NCBI GenBank assembly: GCA_963781725.1
Contig: CAWAGV010000002.1
Location: 2,356,001 to 2,420,000 of the forward strand
Length of the DNA: 64,000 nucleotides
Source: BOG-931 sp963781725
Lineage (GTDB): Bacteria; Pseudomonadota; Alphaproteobacteria; Rhizobiales; Xanthobacteraceae
Direction of reading: 5' to 3'
The first letter of the stretch is position 1. The number at the start of each line of letters is the position of its first letter. The position numbers and the translations under genes are program-made. Below the pieces are notes generated by a model. That model had not been told where the DNA came from, searched no databases, and worked only from the letters and a program-made list of their open reading frames with translations. Shown here in pieces: positions 1 to 8,233 of the stretch.

Positions 1-114
1 CAGCAGGACATCTGGATCGTCGGCTCGACGCCCGCCGAGACCGCGGCGCGGATCGCGGCCGGCGACAAGCTCTGGGCCGACGTCATCAAGCAGACCGGCA
101 TGAAGGCTGAATAA
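1..114 (+). CDS. Bug-family (tripartite tricarboxylate transporter) substrate-binding protein, C-terminal end
   Basis: Only the last 37 residues are in the window; the 5' part lies to the left. The reading frame is open from base 1 to a TAA at 112-114. The tail has the pattern of Bug/TctC-type periplasmic binding proteins, whose C-termini end in a helix with a TPAE-type turn and a 'W..VIK..G.K' segment (here WADVIKQTGMKAE). Proteins of this family capture carboxylated or aromatic solutes in the periplasm. Complete relatives are encoded at 5621-6586 and 40734-41708. The family call rests on a short piece, so it is moderately secure; the substrate is unknown. Confidence 0.6.
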   Translation, partial: QQDIWIVGSTPAETAARIAAGDKLWADVIKQTGMKAE

Positions 115-116
115 GT

Positions 117-569
117 CTACGGCCGGATATAGACGTAGCCTTGGCCCTGTAACTCAGCGAGCTTAACGACGCCGCCTTTGTCGGCGACGACGAAGCCCGG
201 CAACAGGTCCTTCAGCGTTATTTCCTGCGCCTTCATGGTGTTGATGCAGGCGTTGAGTTGCAGACCGTTCTTTTTCATGTCGTCGGTGCGCTGGGTGACA
301 TCGTTGGAGGCCTTCTCGGTGTGGAAGGCCTTGAGCGCCGGGCCGAGCACCACCAGCGCGATGGTCACTTTGTCCGGGCCGCCCATGCCGGCGTAGTGAT
401 TTTTGATATTGCCGAACACCATCTCGACCTTGTCGATGTCGTCGAGGTGATAAACCACCTTGGCGGCATCGGGCGCAGTGCTTTGCGGTGTCGCGGCTTC
501 GGCCTGCGGCACTACGACGGAAACCGGCATGATCGCGCAGGCAAGCTGGAGCAAATTGCGGCGCAGCAT
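117..569 (-). CDS. secreted DsrE-family protein
   Basis: This protein of about 150 residues starts with a signal peptide (MLRRNLLQLACAIMP, cleavage near AEAA) followed by a DsrE/DsrF-like fold: a 'VVYHLDD' first strand, a central 'VTIALVVLGPAL' strand and a conserved cysteine in LNACINTM. DsrE-like proteins are small sulfur-relay or stress proteins; exported versions have no agreed function. The start at 569 is preferred over an in-frame codon at 593 because it follows GGGAGAACAACC, a good ribosome site, while the longer start overlaps the upstream gene and would spoil the signal peptide. It lies just after the gene at 590-1207 and is probably co-transcribed with it. Confidence 0.75.
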   Translation of the reverse strand: MLRRNLLQLACAIMPVSVVVPQAEAATPQSTAPDAAKVVYHLDDIDKVEMVFGNIKNHYAGMGGPDKVTIALVVLGPALKAFHTEKASNDVTQRTDDMKKNGLQLNACINTMKAQEITLKDLLPGFVVADKGGVVKLAELQGQGYVYIRP

Positions 570-589
570 GGTTGTTCTCCCTGGAACGA

Positions 590-1207
590 TCACTTGTGCC
601 GCATAGCGGCGAGTTCCTTGCGGTTGGTGGCGAGCGAGGCGCAGTCATTCATATTGGTGCGGTCGAGACGGAACACCTTGTCATCGGCACCGGCTTTCAA
701 TGACGTCGCCGCGTCCTCATCGTAATCCTTGCCTTTCCAGATGCGAATGGACTCGAGCTTGACGATGACGGACGCATTGTCCTGGGCGAGGTTGATGCTG
801 ATGCCGCCGCCGTCGCAATCGACGCCGCAACCGAAATCGATTTTCTCTTTCGCCGCACCGTCGCCGGTCAGATGCGCGCAGTCGCCGCTGGAGTCGAAGT
901 CGCCGGGCCGGTTGCGGAAATTCACCCCGAGCCGGAACGAATAAGCGAGCTTCTTGTCTTCGGGATCCCGCTCGGCGCTGACCAAAAGCTTCATGACGCT
1001 GACCTTCTGCAACGGATGCTGCGCCAGGTGCTGGGCGTCATAGTGGCGGGTGAAGCAGGCGTATTCGGTCGGCTTGTCGAGCGTGTCGGCAAACACCCGC
1101 TTGGCGAAATCGGTCTCGTCCTGCTGTTCGTCGGCAACAGCCGGTCCGGCCAGCGCGGGCAGGGTGGCGACAGCCGCTGTCAGCAGCAAACCGCGAATTG
1201 AGCGCAT
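590..1207 (-). CDS. secreted hypothetical protein
   Basis: The 205-residue product begins with a clear signal peptide (MRSIRGLLLTAAVATLPALA, cleavage near AVA-DEQQ). The mature part is hydrophilic with several cysteines, including a CGVDCDGGG segment and a C-terminal NDCASLA, which suggests disulfide bonding in the periplasm. I do not recognise a family. It directly precedes the DsrE-like gene in the same direction, so the two probably form a small operon of exported proteins. Confidence 0.6.
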   Translation of the reverse strand: MRSIRGLLLTAAVATLPALAGPAVADEQQDETDFAKRVFADTLDKPTEYACFTRHYDAQHLAQHPLQKVSVMKLLVSAERDPEDKKLAYSFRLGVNFRNRPGDFDSSGDCAHLTGDGAAKEKIDFGCGVDCDGGGISINLAQDNASVIVKLESIRIWKGKDYDEDAATSLKAGADDKVFRLDRTNMNDCASLATNRKELAAMRHK

Positions 1208-1404
1208 TGGACCCTCGTTCGCCGCACCGGCGGCCTTATTGGTCGTTGTGGCCGGGCGGCGCGTTCATGGCTGCCCGGCGAGGCGCCAAGCCCGATAGAC
1301 CGCACCGGGGGTGCCAGGTAAGAATGAGCGGCCTGACAATCCTATGACGGCCGGACCAGCGGCCAAGAGAACAACCAAGACAACAACCAAGCCGGGCAGG
1401 GAGC

Positions 1405-2583
1405 ATGGACGACAGGGCCAAAGTCGATTGTATCGCCAATGCCCGCGCGCTGGCGCCGGTCATTGCGGCTGCGGCGCCGCGCATCGAGTCCGGCCGCGAA
1501 CTCCCGCCGGACCTGGTCGACGCGCTGCACGAGGCCCGGCTGTGGCGGATGCTGCTGCCGCGCGCTTACGGCGGCGACGAAGTCTCGACCGTCGATTACG
1601 TGCAGGCCATCGAGGAAATCGCCAAGGCCGACGCCTCGACGGCGTGGTGCATCGGCCAGACCTCGGTCTGCGGCACGATCGCCCGCAACATGAAACCGGA
1701 AATTGCCGAGGAGCTGTTCAAGAACAATCCGCGCGCCGTGCTGGCCTGGGGACCGACCAACAACGCCAAGGCTGTCGCCGAGAAGGGTGGCTACCGCATC
1801 AACGGCGTCTGGCCGTTCGCCAGCGGCTCAAAGCACGCGACCTGGCTCGCCGCGCATTGCATCGTCCATGAAGCCGACGGCACCGTGCGCCGCGACGCCA
1901 AGGGCCAGCCGGTGCAGAAGACCTTCGTCGTGCCGCGTGAGCGCGCCACCTGGCAGGACGTCTGGCACGTCATGGGCCTCAAGGGCACCGGCAGCAACAC
2001 CTATACGCTGACCGACGTATTCGTGACGGAAGACTACGGCGTCGATCATCATGCGCTCGATCCGGCGGAGCGCCGCGAGCACGGTCCGCTCTACAAGTTC
2101 ACGATCTATCAGTTGTTCGGCTCGAGCTTTCCGGCCATTGCGCTTGGCATCGCCCGCACCATGCTCGACGATTTCTGCACGCTGGCGCAGGGCAAGACGC
2201 CGCAGGGCCAGAGCGCGCTGCTGCGCGACGGCGCCGTGGTGCAATCGCAGGTCGGCGTCATGCAGTCGAACCTCGCGGCGGCGCGCGCGTTCTTTCTCGA
2301 AGCCTGGCGCGAGATCTGGGAGGCGGCGCAGGCCGGTACGCCGACGCTCGACCAGCGCATCCGGCTGCGCATGGCCTCGATCAATGCCACCCAGACCGCG
2401 CGGCAGGTCGCCGAAAATACTTATCTCGCCGCCGGCGCCACCGCGGTGTTCGAAAGCAATCCGTTCGAGCGCCGCTTCCGCGACATGCACGCGGTGTCGC
2501 AGCAGGCGCAGTCGCAGTTTTCGATCTACGAGGCGATCGGCCGCCACTTCCTCGGCCTGCCGCACGGCTCGCGGTTGGTCTGA
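1405..2583 (+). CDS. acyl-CoA dehydrogenase-family flavoprotein (possibly group D monooxygenase)
   Basis: The 392-residue protein has the three-part acyl-CoA dehydrogenase layout: an N-terminal helical domain (about 1-115, with a 'RLWRMLLPRAYGGDE' segment), a middle beta domain (about 120-225, with GGYRINGVWPFASGS) and a C-terminal helical domain (about 240-392). The middle-domain wording (NGVWPFASG..H) and the C-terminal type resemble flavin-dependent hydroxylases such as HsaA and DszC more than fatty acyl-CoA dehydrogenases. It may therefore be an oxygenase needing a separate flavin reductase, which I do not see nearby. The ATG at 1405 follows CAGGGAGC at short spacing. The convergent MarR gene follows. 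Confidence 0.75.
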   Translation: MDDRAKVDCIANARALAPVIAAAAPRIESGRELPPDLVDALHEARLWRMLLPRAYGGDEVSTVDYVQAIEEIAKADASTAWCIGQTSVCGTIARNMKPEIAEELFKNNPRAVLAWGPTNNAKAVAEKGGYRINGVWPFASGSKHATWLAAHCIVHEADGTVRRDAKGQPVQKTFVVPRERATWQDVWHVMGLKGTGSNTYTLTDVFVTEDYGVDHHALDPAERREHGPLYKFTIYQLFGSSFPAIALGIARTMLDDFCTLAQGKTPQGQSALLRDGAVVQSQVGVMQSNLAAARAFFLEAWREIWEAAQAGTPTLDQRIRLRMASINATQTARQVAENTYLAAGATAVFESNPFERRFRDMHAVSQQAQSQFSIYEAIGRHFLGLPHGSRLV

Positions 2584-2601
2584 GGCGGCGCGGTCACCCC
2601 T

Positions 2602-3102
2602 TCAGGCCGCTTTCGAGCGGCGCGGCTTGGCATCGCCGGCAAGCTTTTCGGTCTGCTCGGCCATCGTTGCCGTTGCGTTGGCCAGAAAGTCCATGATGGC
2701 TTCAAATTCGGCGGCGCCGTATTTCGCCAGCAGCGCCTGCAAGGCGCCGCGCAGGCCGCCATAGAGCCGGTTGATGTCGCGCAGCTTGCCGCTCACCGCG
2801 CGGATGACCACCTTGCGGCGGTCGTGGAGATCGCGCTCGCGCGTCACATAACCGAGAGCGACCAGCCGGTCGACCAGTGCGGTCACCGCCGCTCCGGTGA
2901 GGCCGGTGTGATCGACCAGATCGCCGGCGGTCATGGCGTCGGCGCCGAGCAGGCGCAGCACCTTCTCGTCGGTCGAGTGCAGGCCTATTGTCCTGGCCAC
3001 TGCGTCGTGGAACAGCGCGTCCCGGGTCGCGAATTCGCGGATCTGCGGCACGTAGCGCTCCATCCGGGAGCTTGGCCGGCTTGACGGGTTGCGCTGTTTC
3101 AT
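2602..3102 (-). CDS. MarR-family transcriptional regulator
   Basis: The 166-residue protein has the winged-helix region of MarR regulators at about residues 45-115: 'DEKVLRLL...TAGDLVDHTGLTGAAVTALVDRLVALGYVTRERDLHDRRKVVIR', including the DxRxK wing. Flanking helices would form the dimer. MarR proteins usually repress a divergent gene until a phenolic or other small ligand binds. It is divergent from the operon starting at 3233, and a perfect inverted repeat TTAGATGATCTAA lies just upstream of its start, so it probably represses itself and the operon. Ligand unknown. Confidence 0.85.
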   Translation of the reverse strand: MKQRNPSSRPSSRMERYVPQIREFATRDALFHDAVARTIGLHSTDEKVLRLLGADAMTAGDLVDHTGLTGAAVTALVDRLVALGYVTRERDLHDRRKVVIRAVSGKLRDINRLYGGLRGALQALLAKYGAAEFEAIMDFLANATATMAEQTEKLAGDAKPRRSKAA

Positions 3103-3131
3103 TTAGATGGCCTTATTGTTAGATGATCTAA
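3103..3131. promoter_or_regulatory. candidate MarR operator (perfect 13-bp palindrome plus half-site)
   Basis: TTAGATGATCTAA at 3119-3131 is a perfect palindrome around a central G, and a further TTAGAT half-site lies at 3103-3108, 16 bp away. It sits within 30 bp upstream of the marR start codon and about 100 bp upstream of the divergent gene at 3233. MarR proteins commonly bind such AT-rich palindromes over their own promoters. The assignment is inferred from position and symmetry only. Confidence 0.5.
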
Positions 3132-3232
3132 GTAATAAACCGAAGCCGCCGTCCTGCCAAGGCATTTGATTGGGAATTCAGGCAGGGCTGCGCACGAACG
3201 GGTAAGGAAGGCGCCGAACCGAGGGTTGCGTC

Positions 3233-3610
3233 ATGTTCTTTGAAGAGCGTATCGCCGATCTGACGCGCAAGATGCTGCGCAAGAAGCTCTACGTGGTGAT
3301 GTCGAAACCGGTGGGCACGCCGGACAAGCTGCTGCCGTACCTGTCGGCGCATCTCGAATATATGATCGGCCTGGAAAAGCGCGGCCACGTCTTTGCGTCC
3401 GGCCCGCTGTCGGATGGCGAGGGTCCGCCGAGCGGGCTCGGCCTCACCGTGTTGCGCGCCAAAGATGCCGCCGAAGCCCGCGCGCTCGCCGAAGCCGATC
3501 CGTTTTTCATCAACGGCATAAGGACCTTCGACCTCAAGGAATGGACCCTGATGGAAGGCACGCTTGGGGTGCGGGTCAATCTGTCCGATCAATCGATCGA
3601 GGTGACGTAG
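3233..3610 (+). CDS. YciI-family protein
   Basis: The 125-residue protein has the YciI ferredoxin-like fold pattern: a first strand 'KLYVVMSKPVG', a conserved 'HLEYMIGLEKRGHVFASGPL' stretch containing the family histidine and the GPL turn, then 'AEARALAEADPFF' and a final strand. Known YciI domains occur alone or fused in catabolic operons and some act as hydrolases or dehalogenases; the role here is unknown. It is the first gene of the probable operon 3233-6586, opposite marR. Confidence 0.75.
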   Translation: MFFEERIADLTRKMLRKKLYVVMSKPVGTPDKLLPYLSAHLEYMIGLEKRGHVFASGPLSDGEGPPSGLGLTVLRAKDAAEARALAEADPFFINGIRTFDLKEWTLMEGTLGVRVNLSDQSIEVT

Positions 3611-3684
3611 TACAATCGGCCCAAGAAGATCGCGCAAAGAAATGTTGCAAGGAACTTTGCAAGGAAACATTGCAGGGGACGGTG

Positions 3685-4563
3685 ATGGAAACCATCGGCT
3701 TTGTCGGCGTCGGCAAGATCGGCCTGCCGATTGTGGAGAACCTGATCAAGAGCGGCTACCGCGTGGTCGGCTTCCGCCGCTCGTCGCTGGCCGAGTTCGA
3801 GAAGATCGGCGGCGTGCCGGCGAAATCGGCGGCCGACGTCGGCGCCCAGGCCGATATCGTGTTCTCGTGCCTGCCGTCGACGGAAGCGCTCGACGACGCC
3901 ATGCAGGGCCCGAATGGGCTGATCAAGAGCGCGCGCCCCGGGCAGGTCGTGGTCGAGCTCGGCTCGCATCCGGTGCCGGACAAGAAACGCCAGATCGCGC
4001 CGCTGCAAGAAAAAGGCGCGAGCTTCATCGACGGCGAAGTCTCCGGCACGCCCGGCATGGTGGTGGCGCGCAAGGCGGTGATCTACCTCGCCGGCGACGC
4101 CGAGGGCTGCAAGAAGGCCGAGCGCGTGGTCTCGGGCTTTGCCGATAGCTGCATCTATTTCGGCGAGTTCGGCGCCGCGAGCCGGGTCAAGCTGATCAAC
4201 AATCTTCTGGTCTCGATCAACATCGCGGCGACCGCGGAAGCGATGGCGCTGGGGCTGAAGGCCGGCGTCGACGTGCCGCTGATGATCAAGGCGGTCGCCA
4301 CCGGCTCCGGCGGCTCGACGCAGTTCGGCATTCGCGCGCCGTGGATGGCGGAGCGCCGCTTTCAGCCGGTGCAGGGTCCGGTCGGCGCCTTGCAGCACTA
4401 TTTCGACATGATCGGCGACATGGCCGACCAGCTCGGCGTGGCGACGCCGATCCTGGATTGCGTCATCCCGCTGTATCAGCAATTCATGGATATGGGTTTC
4501 GGCGGCGACGACGTCGCCCGCATGGTCGATGTGTTGAGCGCGCTGCCGCGCGAGAAGAAGTAA
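3685..4563 (+). CDS. 3-hydroxyisobutyrate dehydrogenase-family NAD(P)-dependent reductase
   Basis: The 292-residue protein opens with a Rossmann GxGxxG (FVGVGKIGLPI) and continues with beta-hydroxyacid dehydrogenase signatures: the 'DGEVSGTPGMV' substrate-binding region (family DAPVSGG), and 'GAASRVKLINNLLVSINIAATAEA' with the catalytic lysine in KLINN. Family members oxidise beta-hydroxyacids (3-hydroxyisobutyrate, tartronate semialdehyde reduction, glyoxylate). The start at 3685 is chosen because it follows CAGGGGACGGTG and begins directly at the Rossmann strand; the frame is open upstream to 3541 but that part overlaps the YciI gene. It lies 11 bp before the dioxygenase-like gene. Confidence 0.8.
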   Translation: METIGFVGVGKIGLPIVENLIKSGYRVVGFRRSSLAEFEKIGGVPAKSAADVGAQADIVFSCLPSTEALDDAMQGPNGLIKSARPGQVVVELGSHPVPDKKRQIAPLQEKGASFIDGEVSGTPGMVVARKAVIYLAGDAEGCKKAERVVSGFADSCIYFGEFGAASRVKLINNLLVSINIAATAEAMALGLKAGVDVPLMIKAVATGSGGSTQFGIRAPWMAERRFQPVQGPVGALQHYFDMIGDMADQLGVATPILDCVIPLYQQFMDMGFGGDDVARMVDVLSALPREKK

Positions 4564-4574
4564 GGAGAAGCCGC

Positions 4575-5459
4575 ATGATCCGCGTCAAGAAAATCGCCCA
4601 CGCCAGCTACCAGATGCCCGATGTCGAGCAGCAGGCGGAGTATTACGCCAACGTGCTCGGCATGACGGTCGCCGCCAGGGAAAAGGATGCGGTGTTCCTC
4701 GCCAACACCGTCGATCATCACTCGGTGGTGCTGCGCAAGGGCGACCAGCCGCAATGCACGCGCGTCGGTTTCCAGCTCGGCGAGCACGACGATCTCGACG
4801 CCTTCGAGAAACAGGTGCAGGCCCAGGGCGTCAAGACCGCGCGCAAGAAGGATCCGGAACCGTCGATCGCCGATCTGCTCACCTTCGAGGACCCGAAGGG
4901 CACGCAGATGGAGGTGTTCAAGCGTGCCGATTTCTCGCACCAGAAATTCCAGGCCAAGGGCATCGTGCCGCACAAGCTTGGCCACGTCGCCTTCCACGTC
5001 ACCGACGTCAAGCACGTCACCAAATTCTACTGCGACGTGCTGGGCTTCCGCGAATCCGACTGGATGGCCGACTTCTTCTCGTTCCTGCGCTGCGGCCCGG
5101 ATCACCACACCATCAACCTGATGCAGACCGGCTCGAACCGGCACTTTCACACCGCGTTCGAGCTGCGCGACTGGGGCCACATGCAGACCGCGTGCGATTT
5201 CCTGTCGACCAACGGCTACAAGCTGTTGTGGGGGCCGGGCCGTCACGGCATCGGCCACAACCTGTTCACCTATCATCGCAGCCCGGCCGGCTTCATCACC
5301 GAGCTGTTCGCCGAGCTCGATCGCATGAACGAGGATCTCGGCTATTTCGAGCCGCGGCCGTGGCACCGCGACAATCCGCAGCGCCCGAAAGTATGGGCCA
5401 AGGACCCGACCGCCTCTAATCTCTGGGGCATCATGCCCGGCGACGAGATGCATCACTGA
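4575..5459 (+). CDS. VOC-family extradiol dioxygenase-like protein
   Basis: The 294-residue protein has two glyoxalase/bleomycin-type modules (about 1-115 and 135-265), the architecture of type I extradiol ring-cleavage dioxygenases. The three iron ligands can be placed in the second module: His in LGHVAFHV, His in FHTAFEL and Glu in FITELFAEL. Such enzymes cleave catechols next to the two hydroxyls using Fe(II) and oxygen. The start follows TAAGGAGAAGCCGC, an excellent ribosome site. Position between a hydroxyacid dehydrogenase and a Bug receptor supports a catabolic role; the substrate is not readable. Confidence 0.8.
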   Translation: MIRVKKIAHASYQMPDVEQQAEYYANVLGMTVAAREKDAVFLANTVDHHSVVLRKGDQPQCTRVGFQLGEHDDLDAFEKQVQAQGVKTARKKDPEPSIADLLTFEDPKGTQMEVFKRADFSHQKFQAKGIVPHKLGHVAFHVTDVKHVTKFYCDVLGFRESDWMADFFSFLRCGPDHHTINLMQTGSNRHFHTAFELRDWGHMQTACDFLSTNGYKLLWGPGRHGIGHNLFTYHRSPAGFITELFAELDRMNEDLGYFEPRPWHRDNPQRPKVWAKDPTASNLWGIMPGDEMHH

Positions 5460-5477
5460 TACAACACCGGATAATAT

Positions 5478-5596
5478 CGTCATCCTGAGGTGGCCGTCGT
5501 AGCGCAATGCGCTATGACGGCCCTCGAAGGATGCGGAGCCGAGGTGTTCGGGCCGTCGTCGTTCGAGGCTCGCTGTGCTCGCACCTCAGGATGACG
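5478..5596. repeat. dispersed palindromic repeat, family A
   Basis: The 119-bp element begins CGTCATCCTGAGG and ends with its complement CCTCAGGATGACG, with internal arms around GGCCCTCGAAGGATG and TTCGAGGCTCG. Further members lie at 28073-28115, 46885-46990 and 53968-54073. It fills the gap between the dioxygenase and the Bug receptor. Elements of this kind are common between genes in Bradyrhizobium-like genomes and may be transcribed as hairpins. Confidence 0.85.
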
Positions 5597-5620
5597 GGAT
5601 AAGTGTGAGGGAGGACTGAT

Positions 5621-6586
5621 ATGAAGACGTGGCTTATCGCGGCAACGGTTGCCGCCAGTTTCGCCGCACCACTTACCGCCTACGCGCAAACCTTCCCCTC
5701 GAAGCCGATCACCATCGTGGTGCCGGCGCCGCCCGGCGGTGTCACCGACGTGCTGGCGCGCACGCTGGGCAAGCACATGAACCAGGATTGGGGTGTGACG
5801 CCGGTGGTGGAAAACCGCGGCGGCGCCAACAACCAGGTGGCGGCCGAATACGTGATGCACCAGCCGGCCGACGGCTACACGGTGATGATCGGGCCGGAGG
5901 TCACCTTCACCGCCAATCCGGCGCTGTTTCCGAACCTGCGCTACTCGCTGAAGGACTTCACGCCGCTCGGCGGGCTGGCGACGATCTATCACGGCCTCAT
6001 CCTCAATCCGTCGGTGCCGGCCAACAACGTCAAGGAATTGATCGCGCTCGCCAAGGCAAAGCCCGGCACGCTCAATTACGGCACCTACGGCGTCGGCTCG
6101 ACCGGTCACCTGAACATGGAATTGTTCGAGTCGATGACCGGCACCAAAATGACGCCGGTGCACTACAAGGGCGCGCAGCCGGCGATGCTCGACGTGATCG
6201 CCGGCAATATTCCGATGATGCTGATCAGCGTCGGCAACGCAGTGGAGCAGGCCAAGGCCGGCCGGGTGAAATTCATCGCCGACGGCGCGCCGGAGCGCAT
6301 GAAGCTGTTGCCCGATGTGCCGACCATCGCCGAGACGGTGCCGGGTTACACCGCGGCGTCGTGGTTCGGGCTGTTCGGCCCGGCGGGCATTCCCGCCGAC
6401 ATCGTCGCCAGGATCAACGAGGAAATCCGCAAGACCTTCAACGATCCCGAAGTCGTGCAGAACGTGCTCAATCCGCAATATTTCGTTTCGATCGCCGGCA
6501 CGCCGGAAGAGCTCACGGCCAAGATCAATGCCGAGGAGCCGCGCTTCCACAAGGTGATCGCCGACGCCAACATCAAGGCCGACTAG
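5621..6586 (+). CDS. Bug-family (TTT) periplasmic substrate-binding protein
   Basis: The 321-residue protein has a signal peptide (MKTWLIAATVAASFAAPLTAYAQ) followed by the Bug signature 'FPSKPITIVVPAPPGGVTDVLAR' and the second conserved block 'ENRGGANNQVAAEYV'; 'YGVGSTGHLNMELF' and 'HYKGAQPAMLDVIAG' match later family motifs. It would bind a carboxylated ligand in the periplasm for a TctAB-type permease, which is absent from the window. It follows the extradiol dioxygenase-like gene after repeat A, so it may still belong to that operon. Confidence 0.9.
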   Translation: MKTWLIAATVAASFAAPLTAYAQTFPSKPITIVVPAPPGGVTDVLARTLGKHMNQDWGVTPVVENRGGANNQVAAEYVMHQPADGYTVMIGPEVTFTANPALFPNLRYSLKDFTPLGGLATIYHGLILNPSVPANNVKELIALAKAKPGTLNYGTYGVGSTGHLNMELFESMTGTKMTPVHYKGAQPAMLDVIAGNIPMMLISVGNAVEQAKAGRVKFIADGAPERMKLLPDVPTIAETVPGYTAASWFGLFGPAGIPADIVARINEEIRKTFNDPEVVQNVLNPQYFVSIAGTPEELTAKINAEEPRFHKVIADANIKAD

Positions 6587-6636
6587 GCGCATCGCCGCGG
6601 ATTGCCGGAAGACGCCATGACAGGAGCGGGTGCCGG

Positions 6637-7092
6637 ATGCTGACGGTGATGCGCGCAGCCTTGCTCGCAAGCGGCGTCGCGTTTGCGCAGACGGAATCGC
6701 CGGCGCCAACGCAGCCGGAAGCGCAGCCACAACCGCCGGCGCAGGCCGAGCCGCAAACGCCGCCGCCGGCGCACGCCGCGCCGAGCTTCGACTGCACCCG
6801 CGCGGCGAGCGTGGTGGAGAAGGAGATTTGCGCGATCGCGGAGTTTGCCGATCTCGATAGCCGGATTGGGATCCTGTACGGGCGGGCGCAGACCATCGTC
6901 AGCGCCCGCGACGCCGAAGCGCTGCGCGCCGACCAGCGGGTGTGGCTTCGCGAGCGCGACGATTGCGGCAACCGCATCCACGGCAATCCGCCGATCTATG
7001 TCGACGTCTATGCCTGCCTGCGCGACCAGTTGAACCGGCGCGAAGCGTTCCTGCGCGTCGTCGTCGCCAGCAAGCAGTTCACCAAGCCATAG
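6637..7092 (+). CDS. DUF1311/LprI-like secreted protein
   Basis: The 151-residue product has an N-terminal hydrophobic signal (MLTVMRAALLASGVAFAQ), a Pro/Ala/Gln-rich linker of about 40 residues, and a C-terminal domain of about 95 residues with the DUF1311 pattern: 'FDCTRAASVVEKEIC', 'LADLD', 'LRADQRVWLRERDDCGN' and a final cysteine. The paired cysteines would form disulfides. This domain occurs in the Mycobacterium lysozyme inhibitor LprI and many exported proteins of unknown role. The ATG at 6637 follows CAGGAG at good spacing; the frame remains open far upstream through the Bug gene but that is only a shadow. Confidence 0.75.
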   Translation: MLTVMRAALLASGVAFAQTESPAPTQPEAQPQPPAQAEPQTPPPAHAAPSFDCTRAASVVEKEICAIAEFADLDSRIGILYGRAQTIVSARDAEALRADQRVWLRERDDCGNRIHGNPPIYVDVYACLRDQLNRREAFLRVVVASKQFTKP

Positions 7093-7138
7093 CTGCGCTA
7101 TAAGGATGCGCCGGCACGGCCGCTTTTGACCGATCGTC

Positions 7139-7172
7139 CGATCCATGTCGCCTTTCGATCCATGTCGCCTTT
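7139..7172. repeat. tandem 17-bp direct repeat upstream of amidohydrolase gene
   Basis: CGATCCATGTCGCCTTT occurs twice back to back (7139-7155 and 7156-7172), 25 bp before the amidohydrolase start. It may be a recent tandem duplication or a doubled regulator site; nothing else distinguishes these options. Confidence 0.8.
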
Positions 7173-7196
7173 GTCCCATAATGGAAAGTCCAGACC

Positions 7197-8171
7197 ATGC
7201 GCACCATCACCGTTGAAGAGCATTTTGCCCCGCCCGGATTTCTCGACGGGCCGGGAAAGGATCTGAAGGAGAGCTTCCTGCGCTTCGGACCGCGCGGCCA
7301 GAAGCTGGTGGGGCAGATCGAGGACCTCGGCGCCGGCCGCGTCGCCGAGATGGATGCCGCCGGCATCGACATGCAGGTGCTGTCGATCAATGCGCCGGGC
7401 GTCGAGCAGCTCGACGCCGCGGTGGCGCAGTCGCTGGCCCATGACTCCAACGACGCATTGGCCGAAGCGGTGAAAAAATTTCCGACGCGCTTTGCCGGCC
7501 TGGCCGCGCTCGCCACCATGGTGCCGGACAAGGCCGCCGCCGAGTTCGAACGCACGGTGAAGCAGCTTGGCTTCAAGGGCGCGCTGATCAACGGCCATGC
7601 GCGCGGCCGCTATCTCGACGACAAATTCTTCTGGCCGATCCTGGAATGCGCCGAAAAGCTCGACGTGCCGATCTACCTGCACCCGACACGGCCGCCGCAG
7701 GCGGTGATCGAGGCGATCTACTCCGGCTTCTCCAGGGAAGTGAATTATGTGCTGGCGGGGTCCGGCTGGGGCTGGCACATCGAGACCGCGATCCATGTCA
7801 TCCGCATGGTGCTCGGCGGCGTGTTCGACCGCTATCCGAAATTGCAGATCGTGATCGGCCATCTCGGCGAAGGCCTGCCGTTCATGATGCCGCGGCTCGA
7901 CCGCAATTTCCCGCCGGCGCTGACAAAATTGCAGCGCGGCTTCGGCGATTATTTGCGGCAGAATGTGCACTACACGTTCGGCGGCTTCAATTTCCCGGCG
8001 ACGTTCCTCGACCTGCTGCTCGAAGTCGGCGCCGACCGCATCATGTTCTCGGTCGATCACCCGTATGGCTCGATGGCGGCGGCGAAAACCTTCCTCGAGC
8101 AGATCCCGGTCAGCGCCGCCGACCGCGCGCGCATCGCCCACGGCAACGCGGAGAAGCTGTTCAAGGTGTGA
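7197..8171 (+). CDS. amidohydrolase-family protein (gamma-resorcylate decarboxylase/ACMSD type)
   Basis: The 324-residue protein follows the ACMSD/gamma-resorcylate decarboxylase branch of the amidohydrolase superfamily: an N-terminal 'VEEHF' metal motif, 'GALINGHARGRYLDD', 'PIYLHPTRPP' (metal His), 'IVIGHLGEGLPFMMPRLDR' (catalytic His) and 'IMFSVDHPYGS' (catalytic Asp). Members decarboxylate or hydrolyse aromatic and related acids with one divalent metal. A relative is encoded at 51698-52657. It is a monocistron between the LprI-like gene and hicBA. Decarboxylation is the best guess, but family members with hydrolase activity cannot be ruled out. Confidence 0.8.
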   Translation: MRTITVEEHFAPPGFLDGPGKDLKESFLRFGPRGQKLVGQIEDLGAGRVAEMDAAGIDMQVLSINAPGVEQLDAAVAQSLAHDSNDALAEAVKKFPTRFAGLAALATMVPDKAAAEFERTVKQLGFKGALINGHARGRYLDDKFFWPILECAEKLDVPIYLHPTRPPQAVIEAIYSGFSREVNYVLAGSGWGWHIETAIHVIRMVLGGVFDRYPKLQIVIGHLGEGLPFMMPRLDRNFPPALTKLQRGFGDYLRQNVHYTFGGFNFPATFLDLLLEVGADRIMFSVDHPYGSMAAAKTFLEQIPVSAADRARIAHGNAEKLFKV

Positions 8172-8201
8172 TGGCCACTCCCAAATGCGGCGGCACACCT
8201 A

Positions 8202-8226
8202 TATAATACCTCAAACAAAACGAGGT
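8202..8226 (+). promoter_or_regulatory. candidate hicBA promoter -10 and operator
   Basis: A perfect TATAAT (8202-8207) is followed at once by the inverted repeat ACCTC-N9-GAGGT (8208-8226). The second arm overlaps the ribosome-binding GAGG of hicB, whose GTG start is at 8234. HicB antitoxins often repress their own promoter through such repeats, so a bound repressor here would block both promoter clearance and translation. I see no good -35 hexamer. Confidence 0.45.
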
Positions 8227-8233
8227 TTGCGCC

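Noticed and set aside
5629..6636. 487-codon frame running through the Bug receptor into the LprI-like gene
   Set aside because: The part before 6637 is Arg/Gly-rich shadow sequence of the receptor gene; the real start has its own AGGAG.
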